60,262 nt of DNA, from the NCBI GenBank assembly GCA_028287035.1, contig JAQBQL010000072.1, positions 1 through 60,262 on the forward strand, written 5' to 3'. Under the pieces are notes generated by a model. It saw only the letters and a list, made by a program, of their open reading frames with translations. It was not told the DNA's origin and made no database searches. Position 1 is the first letter of the stretch. Each line of letters starts with the position of its first letter. The position numbers and the translations under genes were made by a program. Source of the DNA: Labilithrix sp. GTDB taxonomy: Bacteria; Myxococcota; Polyangia; Polyangiales; Polyangiaceae. Shown piece after piece: positions 52,525 through 60,262 of this stretch.

Positions 52525-54389
52525 GATGTTGCCTCGTCCACCATGACCATCACTCCCCCAGGCCCGGTCAGGAGCGGCGAGACGACAACCACGCACTTCA
52601 TCGGGCGGCCTCGCCGGTTCGTCCCGTCCACCATCACCTTACGCGAACCTTGCGCGTCGAGGGCCTCCTGGATCGCGCTGCGGAGCGGTTCGAGGGGCAG
52701 GCCGATGTCCAGGCCGAAGAACGATGCGCCGATGACCTCGTCGGCGCGGACGCCCCAGAGCTCCTCCATGCGAGGGTTCCACGCCTTCAGACGGAAGTCT
52801 GCGTCGAGAACCGCGACGCCGGAGGTCAAGCTGCCCAGCACGCCGGCAAGGAAGCCGTTCGCGGTCATCAGATCGGCGTCCCTCTGCCGCATGTCGTCGG
52901 CGACGGTCATCATCTCCTCGGTGGTGGACTGGAGCTCCTCGTTGATGGTCTCGAGCTCCTCGTTGGTGGACTGGAGCTCCTCGTTGGTCGTCTCGAGCTC
53001 CTCGACCGTCGACTGCAGCTCATCGTTGGTGGACTGGAGCTCCTGGTGCGCGGCGGCGAGCTCGACGTGCGCACGCTGCACCTCGGCCTTGAGGCGCTGG
53101 GCCGTCGTGATGTCCCGAAACGCGAGCTGCACGCCCACGAGCGCGCCTGCGTCGCCGAACAGCGGGCAGATGTCGATGTCGAGGAAAGCCGGGTCGTTCG
53201 CGGCGGGCGCCCACTCCACGCCGCGGAGAGCATGCGCGCGAGCATCGTGGCGGGCGCTGTCGATGTACGCACTCACGTCGGGCGGCGGGAAGGCGAGGCT
53301 CAGCTCCTCGAGCCGGCGACCCACCTGGTCGCCGGAGATCCCGAACAACGTCGCGGCCTGCGTGTTCACGAGCGACACCTGCCCCTCGGGGTCGAGGACG
53401 ATGATCGCCACCGGCACCGCGTCGACCGCGGCACGCAGCACCCCTTGATGCTCGGCCTCGCTGCGCTCGACGCGGGGGCGGCGCTGGGCCGGCACGCGCG
53501 CCGCGCGCAGCTGACCGCGCGGCGCGGGCTGGAAGAGCCGCTGTTTGAGGTCGAGCGGCGTGAACAGGTGGCTGTGCGTGAGGAGCATCTCGGCCTTCCC
53601 GAGGAGCAGCACGCCGTGCGGAAGGAGCGCGTAGTGCAGGCTCTGGAGAGCCTTCGCCTGCGTCTCGGCATTGAAGTACATCATCGTGTTCCGGCAGCTC
53701 ACGACGTCGATCCTCGAGATCGGCGCGTCCTGGAGGAGGTCGTGCCGACCGAAGATGACGTCGCGCCGGAGCTCCTTCGTGAAGGCGAAGCCGCCGGCGC
53801 TCGGGGCGAAGTACTTCGCTGCGAACTCCGCCGGGACGTGCTCCAGCGCGCGCGCCGGGTAGACCGCGGCGCGGGCGGTGCGGAGCGCCTCATCGTCGAT
53901 GTCCGTCGCGTAGATCTTCACGCGCCGGTTCACCTCCTCGATGCCGATCAGCTCGGCGAGGAGCATCGCGATCGTGTACGGCTCTTCGCCGGACGAGCAC
54001 CCGGCACTCCAGATGCGCAGCGGCTCGGTGCGCGCCTTCAGCGCGAGGATCCGGCGGACCTGCTCGCCGAGCGCCACCCAGCAGCTCGGTTCGCGGAAGA
54101 ACGACGTGACGTTGATGAGGATCGTGTTGAAGAGGCGCGGGAACTCGTCTGCATGCACCTCGAGATGCTCGATGTACGCGGCGTAGGACGGGATCCCGAG
54201 CTCGTTCATGCGCTGGAGGATGCGGCGCGAGAGGCTCGCTCGCTTGTAGCCGCCGAAGTCGAACGCGCGGTTCTGCTTGAGGAACTCGAGGAGCGTCTCG
54301 AGGCCCTCCGGATCCACGACGGGACCAGCATCGGCCCCTTCCTCCGCCGCCCCGGCTCCCGGGGCCTGTTCTACGGTCTCGTCGGTCAA
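52521..54389 (-). CDS. CheR-type methyltransferase fused to two PAS domains
   Basis: A 622-residue protein. CheR domain at about 30-285 with N-terminal helical part, SAM motif IWSAGCSSGEEPYTIAM (126-142) and SCRNTMMYFN (231-240). PAS domain 1 is at about 315-430 and PAS 2 at about 510-620. Between them is a coiled coil of six near-identical heptads (residues 450-491). Such CheR-PAS proteins, with CheB partners, form receptor-independent signal modules. It methylates glutamates in a partner. TTG start at 54389; stop overlaps the kinase start (ATGA). Confidence 0.9.
   Translation of the reverse strand: MTDETVEQAPGAGAAEEGADAGPVVDPEGLETLLEFLKQNRAFDFGGYKRASLSRRILQRMNELGIPSYAAYIEHLEVHADEFPRLFNTILINVTSFFREPSCWVALGEQVRRILALKARTEPLRIWSAGCSSGEEPYTIAMLLAELIGIEEVNRRVKIYATDIDDEALRTARAAVYPARALEHVPAEFAAKYFAPSAGGFAFTKELRRDVIFGRHDLLQDAPISRIDVVSCRNTMMYFNAETQAKALQSLHYALLPHGVLLLGKAEMLLTHSHLFTPLDLKQRLFQPAPRGQLRAARVPAQRRPRVERSEAEHQGVLRAAVDAVPVAIIVLDPEGQVSLVNTQAATLFGISGDQVGRRLEELSLAFPPPDVSAYIDSARHDARAHALRGVEWAPAANDPAFLDIDICPLFGDAGALVGVQLAFRDITTAQRLKAEVQRAHVELAAAHQELQSTNDELQSTVEELETTNEELQSTNEELETINEELQSTTEEMMTVADDMRQRDADLMTANGFLAGVLGSLTSGVAVLDADFRLKAWNPRMEELWGVRADEVIGASFFGLDIGLPLEPLRSAIQEALDAQGSRKVMVDGTNRRGRPMKCVVVVSPLLTGPGGVMVMVDEATS
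52917..53042 (-). repeat. Six tandem 21-base repeats coding heptads
   Basis: Six consecutive 21-base units code ELQSTND, ELQSTVE, ELETTNE, ELQSTNE, ELETINE and ELQSTTE, residues 450-491 of the CheR-PAS protein. This is a parallel coiled-coil linker between PAS domains; such units can expand or shrink by slippage in frame. Confidence 0.8.
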
Positions 54390-54423
54390 AGCAGCGGATT
54401 CCTAATCCCGTTCGCGCCGGTTG

Positions 54424-55467
54424 TCACTCCGCCGCGCGGCCACCGAACATTTCGACGACCTTCCGGATCGTCTCTGCGCGCTTCTCGGCGTCTTGCCGCC
54501 GCTCGTCGTAGCGGACCGCGAGGTCGGGGAAACCGCTGGTCTTGGCGCGATGCGCCAGCTGGGTGGCGAGGGCGGCCGTCTCTTCGAGGGCGCGAAGGGC
54601 AGTCCACATCGCCTCCTCGACGTGCTCCTGCTGATAGGACATCAGGCTGTCGGGCGCGAACGCATGGCCGATCCGGCAACGGAAGCGCACGAGCTTCCCG
54701 TCACGGAGCTCCCAGAGCGCGCCGTGACACTCCGGGCACGTGAAGGTCGACGGCGCCCCCTGGGGCGCGACCTCGGGCTGCGTCATCATGTCGTCGTCCT
54801 CGAGGGGCGCCTCCGCGAGGGGCGGCTTGGCGGTCGCGGTGGCCGACGCCTTCTCCCGGGAGAGGCGCGCGATGATCTCCGCGATCTCCGCGACCGGCGC
54901 CACGTAGTCGACGCCGACCTCGCGGATGGCGCTGAGCGGCATCGACGGCACGGCCGCCTCCTCTGGCCACTGCGCGATCGTCGTACCCCGGCCGAGGCGC
55001 ACCGCCAGCATGCCCGACGTCCCGTCATCGAGCGCCCCGGACAGGATGACGCCGACGGCACGATCACCGAACCACCGCGCCGCGGAGCGGAACATCGGAT
55101 CGATCGCGGGCCGATGCCCATTCTCGCGTGCACCGTGGCTCAGACGAACGTTGCCGCCGTGCACGAGCAGGTGCAGATCCGGCGGCGCGACGAGGATCGT
55201 TCCGGGCACCAGCGGCTCGCCGTCGACGGCATGGCGCACCGCGAGCTTCGTGTGCCGCTGAAGAATCGCGGGCAGCAGGCTACGTGAGCTCGACGGGACG
55301 TGGAGCGCCACGAGGACGGACGCGTCGAGGTCGGGCGGCAGACGCGACGTGAGCTCCCGCAATGCCTCGACTCCGCCCGCGGAGGCGCCGACGACCACGA
55401 CGTGTCCCGACGGGAATCGCAACCCCCGCTTCGCGTCCCCGTCGCCGGCCGAGCCCTGCTCGCTCAC
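54424..55467 (-). CDS. CheB-type methylesterase without receiver, with C-terminal zinc-ribbon-like region
   Basis: A 347-residue protein. The catalytic domain (about 22-215) has Ser in VVGASAGGVEALREL, His in ALHVPSSSRSLL and Asp in SGALDDGTSG, the CheB triad. There is no receiver domain before it, so activity is not controlled by CheA-type phosphorylation. The C-terminal part has TCPECHGALWELRDGKLVRF followed by CRIGHAF, Cys/His spacing of a zinc ribbon, then a helical end. GTG 55467 overlaps the upstream stop (GTGA). It likely removes methyl or amide groups placed by the CheR-PAS protein encoded next. Confidence 0.9.
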   Translation of the reverse strand: MSEQGSAGDGDAKRGLRFPSGHVVVVGASAGGVEALRELTSRLPPDLDASVLVALHVPSSSRSLLPAILQRHTKLAVRHAVDGEPLVPGTILVAPPDLHLLVHGGNVRLSHGARENGHRPAIDPMFRSAARWFGDRAVGVILSGALDDGTSGMLAVRLGRGTTIAQWPEEAAVPSMPLSAIREVGVDYVAPVAEIAEIIARLSREKASATATAKPPLAEAPLEDDDMMTQPEVAPQGAPSTFTCPECHGALWELRDGKLVRFRCRIGHAFAPDSLMSYQQEHVEEAMWTALRALEETAALATQLAHRAKTSGFPDLAVRYDERRQDAEKRAETIRKVVEMFGGRAAE

Positions 55468-55817
55468 GCGTCCAGACCTAGCTGCTCCCCGCACAGGACG
55501 TCGAGGATGACGACCGGCGAGACGACAGCCATTGCGAGGGCGACGTTGCCGCGCTTCGGGTTGCTCGCGCCGAGCGCGGAGGCGAGGGTCACGACGTCGA
55601 GGGCGTCACCGGCGATGCGTGCCCAGATCCACGGCCCCTTCTTCTCGCCGTTGAGGACGCCGATGCCAGCCACGATCTCGCGCACGCCATAGGCGCGGAG
55701 GAGGCCCGGGCTCTTCATGCCGAGGGCACGCGCCAGAGGCTCCGCCGCGACGAGCTCGGTGACACCGAGGGCGAGGGAGAACCAACCGAGACCGTTCGCG
55801 ACGCGACGAGTGTTCAT
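55464..55817 (-). CDS. Small membrane protein (117 aa)
   Basis: A 117-residue protein with about three membrane segments (NGLGWFSLALGVTELVAAEP, LLRAYGVREIVAGIGVLNG, VALAMAVVSPVVILDVLCG). No recognised motif beyond a similarity in layout to small DoxX/DUF4267-like proteins. ATG 55817. It overlaps the CheB start and follows the outer-membrane protein by 28 bases, bridging the oxidase operon and the Che-like operon on one strand. Confidence 0.65.
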   Translation of the reverse strand: MNTRRVANGLGWFSLALGVTELVAAEPLARALGMKSPGLLRAYGVREIVAGIGVLNGEKKGPWIWARIAGDALDVVTLASALGASNPKRGNVALAMAVVSPVVILDVLCGEQLGLDA

Positions 55818-55845
55818 GTTCGATGAGCCAGCAACACGCGTGCCG

Positions 55846-56661
55846 TCAGAAGGTGACGCTCATGCCGGCGAGGCCGACCGGCCCCGGCGCCGCGAGCCCG
55901 CGCGGCGCCTGGTAGCCGCCGAGCATCTGCACGTGAACGGGCCCGCTACCGTGCGCGACGGCCGCGCCCAGCGTCAGCTCGAAGGGCCGCCCGTGATCGT
56001 CGATCGTGTCGTAGCGATCCTCGAGCTCCGTGCGGGCGCGCCCCTCCATGCCGACCTGCCACGTATCGCCGAGGGCGTAGCCGATCGCGCCGGCGAACGT
56101 GCCGTCGACGTCCTCGCGGCTCGCGATCCCGCGCCCCACGAGCGCGCTCGCGGTGAGCGCCAGCTTGCCGAAGGTGCGGCCCAGCGTGAGCTCCGCACCG
56201 ACCATGCCGGCGCCGACGTCGCTCCGCTCGAGGCCGAAGCTGCCGTAGCGCGCGGCGATGGTCGCATCGAGGACGCCGCCGCGACCCTGGGCGAGCACCT
56301 GGTAGCGGATCGCCGCTCCGGGCGAGACGTCACCGCGGCCGAGGCGCCCCGACGCCTCGAGGCCCACGCCATGCCCGACGGAGCCGAGGACGACGATGGT
56401 GCCGAGGCCCGTCGCCCCCTCGCCAGTGCCGTCGCCGGTACGCTCCACGCCGCCGCGGACATCGACCCTGACCGAGCCACGCGGCGGGACCGCCGCCGCC
56501 GGCACGAGCAGCCGATCGCGGGCACGCGCGTCGGCGGCGTCGTCCTCGACGGCGCGTGACGCCTCGGGCGGAGAGGCCTGGTCACGCTCGCTGGCCTGCG
56601 CGTGGACGGCGCGCGCGCAGAGCACGCCGGCGAGGACGAGAGACGGCGCGAGGGGCTTCAT
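55846..56661 (-). CDS. Predicted outer-membrane beta-barrel protein
   Basis: A 271-residue protein with a signal peptide (MKPLAPSLVLAGVLCARAVHA), a charged spacer to about 60, then alternating strands (LGTIVVLGSVGHGVGLEASG, IRYQVLAQGRGGVLDATIAA, WQVGMEGRARTELED) and C-terminal Phe (VGLAGMSVTF), the mark of a barrel. Its ATG overlaps the cytochrome c stop, so it is made with the oxidase operon. Role unknown; perhaps transport of a metal or heme-linked compound. Confidence 0.65.
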   Translation of the reverse strand: MKPLAPSLVLAGVLCARAVHAQASERDQASPPEASRAVEDDAADARARDRLLVPAAAVPPRGSVRVDVRGGVERTGDGTGEGATGLGTIVVLGSVGHGVGLEASGRLGRGDVSPGAAIRYQVLAQGRGGVLDATIAARYGSFGLERSDVGAGMVGAELTLGRTFGKLALTASALVGRGIASREDVDGTFAGAIGYALGDTWQVGMEGRARTELEDRYDTIDDHGRPFELTLGAAVAHGSGPVHVQMLGGYQAPRGLAAPGPVGLAGMSVTF

Positions 56662-57035
56662 TCGAGCGTGTAGAGATAGGCAACGATGTCCGTCGCCGTG
56701 GCATCGTCGAGCCCCACGTCCGGCATGGCGGTCGGGGTCTTCACCGCCTGCGGGTGCATGATCCACGTGCGCATGTTCGCCGGCGTGTTGGGGAGCATGC
56801 CCGCGACGTAGGCGCGGCTCGCCATGTGCTCGAGCGGCGGCCCGGCGAGCGCATTCGCGCCCGGCACCCCCGGCACGGTGTGGCAGGACCCGCAGCCCCG
56901 CTCGCGGATCGCGATCTTCCCGCGCGCCGGATCGCCGCCGGTGAGGAGCGCCGCCTTCTTCTCGGCCGCGCCCTGGCTGCACGCTGCCGCCGCGAGCAGG
57001 AGGGCGAGCAGGCCCGCCGCCGTGAAGCGCCTCAC
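56658..57035 (-). CDS. Cytochrome c lipoprotein of the oxidase operon
   Basis: A 125-residue protein with a lipobox (LLALLLAAAACSQG, Cys about 19) and one heme c site, CGSCH, with distal Met region (MPDVGLDDATATDIVAYL). It should pass electrons to the cytochrome oxidase from the periplasmic face. GTG start at 57035 overlaps the CtaG stop (GTGA); the longer start at 57143 is not needed. Confidence 0.88.
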   Translation of the reverse strand: MRRFTAAGLLALLLAAAACSQGAAEKKAALLTGGDPARGKIAIRERGCGSCHTVPGVPGANALAGPPLEHMASRAYVAGMLPNTPANMRTWIMHPQAVKTPTAMPDVGLDDATATDIVAYLYTLE

Positions 57036-57871
57036 GATGCCCTCCTTCGTTCCGCGAGCGCCACGCGCCGCGCCGCCTCGCCGAGCCACGTCGCGAAGAG
57101 ACCGAGCGCCAGCAGCGTGAGCAGGACGCCCGAGGGCACCCACATCACGATGCCGGCGAGCGACTGGTCACCGGCCGCGTCCTCGCCCCACGGCGCGGCG
57201 CGCTCGGCGTAGAGCGGGTACCAGAGCTTCGTGGTCACGGTGAGCAGCGCGCCCAGCACGCTCGTGTGCATGGCGGTCGCGAACACGAGGAGCGCCGCGA
57301 GGCCGTACCCGGCGCGTCCATGCCGCCCGCGCACGATCGACCACCAGAAGAGCGCGGCGGTCACGAAGAACATCCCGTGCTGCACCGCGTGCACGGGCTC
57401 GCTGCGGAGCGCCGCCTCGAACAGCGACGGCACGTGCCACACCCAGATGACGAGCGCGTGGAGCAGCACCACGGTCACGGGATGCGCGGCCACGCGGAAC
57501 CACGCGAGGAGGCGCGGCTCCTTCATCCGCCGCGTCACCCGGGCCCGCGCTACTGGCGAGAGCGCGAAGAGGAGCGCCACCCACGGCCGTCCCAGCACGA
57601 TGAGCGGCGGCGCCACCAGCATGATGATCTCGTGCTGGCTCATGTGCGCCGAGAAGAGCACGTCGCTCAGGCGGTCCACCGGCGACACCAGCGCGACGAG
57701 CAGCGCGAGCTGGCCGGCGAAGAAGCAGGCGCGCTCCCACGTGCGGACGCCGTGGTTCGGCCCGAGCACGCGCAGGCCGCGCACGTAGATGGCCGACGAC
57801 ACGGTCACGAGCCCGAAGGCCAGCGGGTCGGGCGTCCACCACGTCAGCGCCTCTCTTGCGTCGATGCACAT
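57032..57871 (-). CDS. ctaG: CtaG (caa3_CtaG) cytochrome oxidase assembly protein
   Basis: A 279-residue polytopic protein with about seven helices and the caa3_CtaG motifs SPVDRLSDVLFSAHMSQHEI, APPLIVLGRPW and HAVQHGMFFVTAALFWWSIV. This family (distinct from Cox11-type CtaG) is needed for CuA/CuB insertion or oxidase assembly in Gram-positive and some Gram-negative bacteria. It is two bases after the small membrane gene. ATG 57871. Confidence 0.9.
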   Translation of the reverse strand: MCIDAREALTWWTPDPLAFGLVTVSSAIYVRGLRVLGPNHGVRTWERACFFAGQLALLVALVSPVDRLSDVLFSAHMSQHEIIMLVAPPLIVLGRPWVALLFALSPVARARVTRRMKEPRLLAWFRVAAHPVTVVLLHALVIWVWHVPSLFEAALRSEPVHAVQHGMFFVTAALFWWSIVRGRHGRAGYGLAALLVFATAMHTSVLGALLTVTTKLWYPLYAERAAPWGEDAAGDQSLAGIVMWVPSGVLLTLLALGLFATWLGEAARRVALAERRRAS

Positions 57872-57873
57872 GG

Positions 57874-58170
57874 CTAATCCGTGGAATGGAGAAAGAGGAG
57901 CGGCATGCCGAAGCCGACCACCACCACCATGAGGAAGAAGGCATTGACGACGACGCCCATGATCCCGACGAAGTGACCGACGCGCGACTCGTCGGCGAGG
58001 GCGCGGCGCGAGAGCACGATGCCGAGGGCGGCGAGCAGTGCCGCCACCAGCGACCCGAGCAGGAGCCACACCTTGCTGGTGGGCACCGAGAAGTACAGGT
58101 ACGCGAGGTCGGCGAGGCACGCGAACGGGCCGAGCAGCATCGCGCCGAGGGCACGGTCACGGGCGCTCAT
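57874..58170 (-). CDS. Small membrane protein of the oxidase operon
   Basis: A 98-residue protein with three membrane helices (LGAMLLGPFACLADLAYLYF, VWLLLGSLVAALLAALGIVL, GIMGVVVNAFFLMVVVVGFG). It sits where subunit IV or an assembly helper often lies, but no subunit IV motif is clear. ATG 58170 overlaps the subunit III stop (ATGA). Confidence 0.7.
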   Translation of the reverse strand: MSARDRALGAMLLGPFACLADLAYLYFSVPTSKVWLLLGSLVAALLAALGIVLSRRALADESRVGHFVGIMGVVVNAFFLMVVVVGFGMPLLFLHSTD

Positions 58171-58817
58171 CGGATGACCCCGTCGAGGTAGAACACGCCG
58201 GCGAAGGGCAGCCACGAGAGCACGAGGAATCCCCAGAAGAAGGCATTCACCTGCACGTCCTCGAAGTGCTTGTCCTCGACCGGACCCTTGAAGAGGATGG
58301 CGCAGAGCACGAGCATCTCGACCATCTCCGCGGCGAAGTCGATGGTGTGGAATCCGAACGACGACCACACCACCGAGCCGTAGGCGGTCTCGTCCCAGGC
58401 GAACGGCAGGGCGTGGAGCTCCCAGGCGCGGAGCCCGAGCGCGACCGCGCCGACGATGGTCGAGATGACCTGCCACTTGCGCGTCTTCGCGAGATTCATC
58501 GTCCTCGCCGCGCGGCCGGTCAGGATCATGGGGACGAGGCTCAGCGCGAGCACCACCGTCGCGACCGACCCGGTCACCGGCGGCGGCCGCTCGAACGGCG
58601 GCCACGTATCGAAGTTTCCGCGCAGGTAGAAGTAGCTCGTGAACAGCAGCGCGAGGGCCGTCCCCTCGATGCAGCACAGCATGGCCGTTCCCCAGAACAC
58701 GGGCGAGCGGCTACCGAAGGCGAAGAGCGGCAGGTCCGTGACGTCGATGACGGGCACCGGCTTGACCGGGATCTCGTCGGGTCGCGACGCGGGCGCGGAG
58801 AGGGGAAGGGAGGTCAT
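58167..58817 (-). CDS. ctaE: Cytochrome c oxidase subunit III
   Basis: A 216-residue polytopic protein with subunit III features: SPVFWGTAMLCCIEGTALAL, FTSYFYLRGNFDTWPP, GSVVWSSFGFHTIDFAAEMV and the end VQVNAFFWGFLVLSWLP. It has five or so helices, fewer than the mitochondrial seven, as in many bacterial forms. ATG 58817 overlaps the subunit I stop (ATGA). Confidence 0.9.
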   Translation of the reverse strand: MTSLPLSAPASRPDEIPVKPVPVIDVTDLPLFAFGSRSPVFWGTAMLCCIEGTALALLFTSYFYLRGNFDTWPPFERPPPVTGSVATVVLALSLVPMILTGRAARTMNLAKTRKWQVISTIVGAVALGLRAWELHALPFAWDETAYGSVVWSSFGFHTIDFAAEMVEMLVLCAILFKGPVEDKHFEDVQVNAFFWGFLVLSWLPFAGVFYLDGVIR

Positions 58818-60262
58818 GGCTGCGTCTCGTGGAGCTCCTCGGGGTGGTCGCCACGCGGCCAGTACCAGGCGATGAGGATGGCGGCGATCGGGGGCGCGCC
58901 GGCGACGAGCCCCCAGGGCGTGTAGATGCAGGCGATGATCAGGGCGCCGATCGCGAGTGCCGCGAGGAACGGCGTGAGCGACGGACCGGGCATCGCGTTC
59001 TTGTGGTCGGGCTCCGCGTCGACGATCCGCGTGACGAGGATCTCGTCCGCCGGAAGGCCCACCACGCGGCCCAGCGTCCCGTGCCAGAGCGGATAGCGAC
59101 TGGCCACGATGACGTTCACGCGGCTCTTGCTGACGGGCGGCGGCGACGGCTGCGTCCATTCGAGCGAGTAGGCGTCCCAGGGATTGTCCCCGGCGACCGC
59201 GCCGCGGCGCAGGCTCACGAGCCCGTTGAGGAGGAACACCAGGAAGCCGAGGCCGAGCACGAAGGCGCCGACGCTCGAGAGGAAGCTCAGCGTGCCCCAC
59301 CCGGTCTCAGGCAGGTACGTGTAGATGCGCCGGGGCATCCCGTGCAGCCCCAGCCAGTGCTGCGGGAAGAAGGCGGTGTTGAAGCCGACGAACACGAGGA
59401 CGGCGGTGACCTTGCCCCAGCCCTCGTGCATCAGCCGGCCCGTCATCTTCGGATACCAGTGGGTCAGGCCGCCGAGCAGCGGGAACACCGAGCCACCGAT
59501 GAGCACGTAATGAAAGTGCGCGACCACGAAATAGGAGTCGTGCGCCTGGATGTTCAGGGGCACCGCCGCGAGCATCACTCCCGTGAGCCCACCCATCAGG
59601 AAGGTGAGGAAGAAGGCGGTCGTGAACCAGAACGGCGAGTCGAAGCGCGGGCGACTGCCCCACAAGGTGGCAATCCAGCAGAAGAACTGCACGCCCGTGG
59701 GAATGGCGATGAGCATGCTCGCGCCCGTAAAGAACGAGGCGCCGAGCTGGGGCAGGCCGGTCGCGAACATGTGGTGGACCCACAGGCCGAATCCCAGGAT
59801 CGCGGTCGCCACGTTGGCGAGCACCACCGCCGTGTATCCGAACATCGGGCGGCGCGCCGCGAGCACCACGCTCTCGCTCACCATGCCGACCCCGGGCAGG
59901 AAGATGATGTAGACCTCGGGATGGCCGAAGAACCAAAACAGATGCTGCCAGAGCAACACGTCGCCGCCTTCCGCTGGATTGAAGAAGTGCGTGCCGACGA
60001 GGCGATCAAGAATGAGAGACGTGCTTGCCACCATAACGGCGGGCATGGCGAGGATGACAAGGAACGACGTCACCACCATCGACCAGACGAAAAGCGGAAT
60101 ACGGTCAAGCGACATGCCGGGCGCGCGCTGTTTGAACACCGTGACCAGGATTTCAACGGCTACCGCTAGCGCCGATACTTCTGTGAACGTGATCATCTGC
60201 GCCCAGATGTCCGCACGCTTTCCGTCGCCGAATTGCGGTCCTGCCAAGGGAACGTAGGCGAA
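58814..60262 (-). CDS. ctaD: Cytochrome c oxidase subunit I, 5' end cut by window edge
   Basis: The N-terminal part lies outside the window; the visible 482 codons cover helices from before helix VI. FWFFGHPEVYIIFLPGVG carries the CuB His and cross-linked Tyr; HHMFATGLPQ and HFHYVLIGGSVFPL carry further CuB and heme ligands. The C-terminus after residue PWDAYSLEW is an extra roughly 110-residue tail with two helices (LTPFLAALAIGALIIACIYT), as in long bacterial subunit I. It pumps protons while reducing oxygen. Reads into subunit III with ATGA overlap. Confidence 0.95.
   Translation of the reverse strand, partial: FAYVPLAGPQFGDGKRADIWAQMITFTEVSALAVAVEILVTVFKQRAPGMSLDRIPLFVWSMVVTSFLVILAMPAVMVASTSLILDRLVGTHFFNPAEGGDVLLWQHLFWFFGHPEVYIIFLPGVGMVSESVVLAARRPMFGYTAVVLANVATAILGFGLWVHHMFATGLPQLGASFFTGASMLIAIPTGVQFFCWIATLWGSRPRFDSPFWFTTAFFLTFLMGGLTGVMLAAVPLNIQAHDSYFVVAHFHYVLIGGSVFPLLGGLTHWYPKMTGRLMHEGWGKVTAVLVFVGFNTAFFPQHWLGLHGMPRRIYTYLPETGWGTLSFLSSVGAFVLGLGFLVFLLNGLVSLRRGAVAGDNPWDAYSLEWTQPSPPPVSKSRVNVIVASRYPLWHGTLGRVVGLPADEILVTRIVDAEPDHKNAMPGPSLTPFLAALAIGALIIACIYTPWGLVAGAPPIAAILIAWYWPRGDHPEELHETQP

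Noticed and set aside
52917..53042. Tandem repeat as a mobile or CRISPR-like element
   Set aside because: It is a coding coiled coil; each unit is a heptad.
58829..60169. A 446-codon open frame antisense to cytochrome oxidase subunit I
   Set aside because: Shadow of a recognisable oxidase gene; Glu/Arg/His-rich with no fold.

Overview
This is a GC-rich, densely packed window typical of a large-genome myxobacterium (Myxococcota, most likely a Polyangiales-type lineage). The support is several Hanks-type Ser/Thr kinases, stand-alone receivers, a MYXO-CTERM-like surface protein next to an MXAN_2562-like outer-membrane barrel, tandem bactofilins, an IgGFc-binding-type lipoprotein, ECF sigma operons and many GTG/TTG starts. 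Adjacent genes are often joined by 1-4 base ATGA/GTGA/TTGA overlaps. I see no tRNA, rRNA, CRISPR array, insertion sequence or prophage. Both edges cut genes: a bactofilin on the left and cytochrome oxidase subunit I on the right. No gene-free stretch exceeds 300 bases; the longest are about 289 bases (34978-35266) and 267 bases (7186-7452).

Layout. 1-1119: three tandem bactofilins (minus). 1209-3901: a membrane-anchored unknown coupled to a GT39/ArnT-like glycosyltransferase. 3917-8637: a tail-anchored unknown, two Ser/Thr kinases and a PP2C phosphatase; a 12-bp inverted repeat lies in the kinase/phosphatase divergent region. 8641-13808: a membrane M28 peptidase coupled to uvrA. 13994-17057: MYXO-CTERM-like protein, outer-membrane barrel and HSL-type esterase, coupled to each other. 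17070-17956: small proteins (receiver, DUF3606, DUF3253). 17889-20816 (minus): di-heme cytochrome c peroxidase, ECF sigma and Ser/Thr kinase. 20931-23783 (minus): small membrane protein, envelope protein, second ECF sigma and zinc-finger anti-sigma. 23862-26958: small protein, IgGFc-binding lipoprotein, lipid kinase. 26977-30531: a divergent c-di-GMP locus with a GGDEF-EAL protein facing a photoactive-yellow-protein (PYP)-like protein translationally coupled to a PAS-GGDEF diguanylate cyclase.

30583-49212 is a long stress and redox region: DUF1003, aldo/keto reductase, PRC-barrel/DUF2382 and OmpA proteins, old yellow enzyme, a DDAH-like/heme-oxygenase-like/SDR/alcohol-dehydrogenase operon, an FAD-Rieske oxidoreductase, a second SDR and alcohol dehydrogenase, an isochorismatase-fold hydrolase, a LuxR-type regulator with Glu at the phospho-acceptor position, a Gly/Ser-repeat lipoprotein, a gene that seems to hold two small proteins in one frame, two DUF3147 proteins and a PAP2 phosphatase. 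49226-50179 is a PrmC-like methyltransferase. 50192-55817 (minus) is a coupled CheB / CheR-PAS / hybrid kinase / receiver cascade without chemoreceptor or CheA. 55846-60262 (minus) is a cytochrome oxidase operon (subunit I, subunit III, small membrane protein, CtaG, cytochrome c lipoprotein, outer-membrane protein).

The most notable system is the PYP-like protein plus diguanylate cyclase. It keeps the residues matching the chromophore Cys and the Tyr/Glu hydrogen-bonding pair of PYP, and it faces a likely phosphodiesterase, so it could be a split, light- or ligand-gated c-di-GMP switch.
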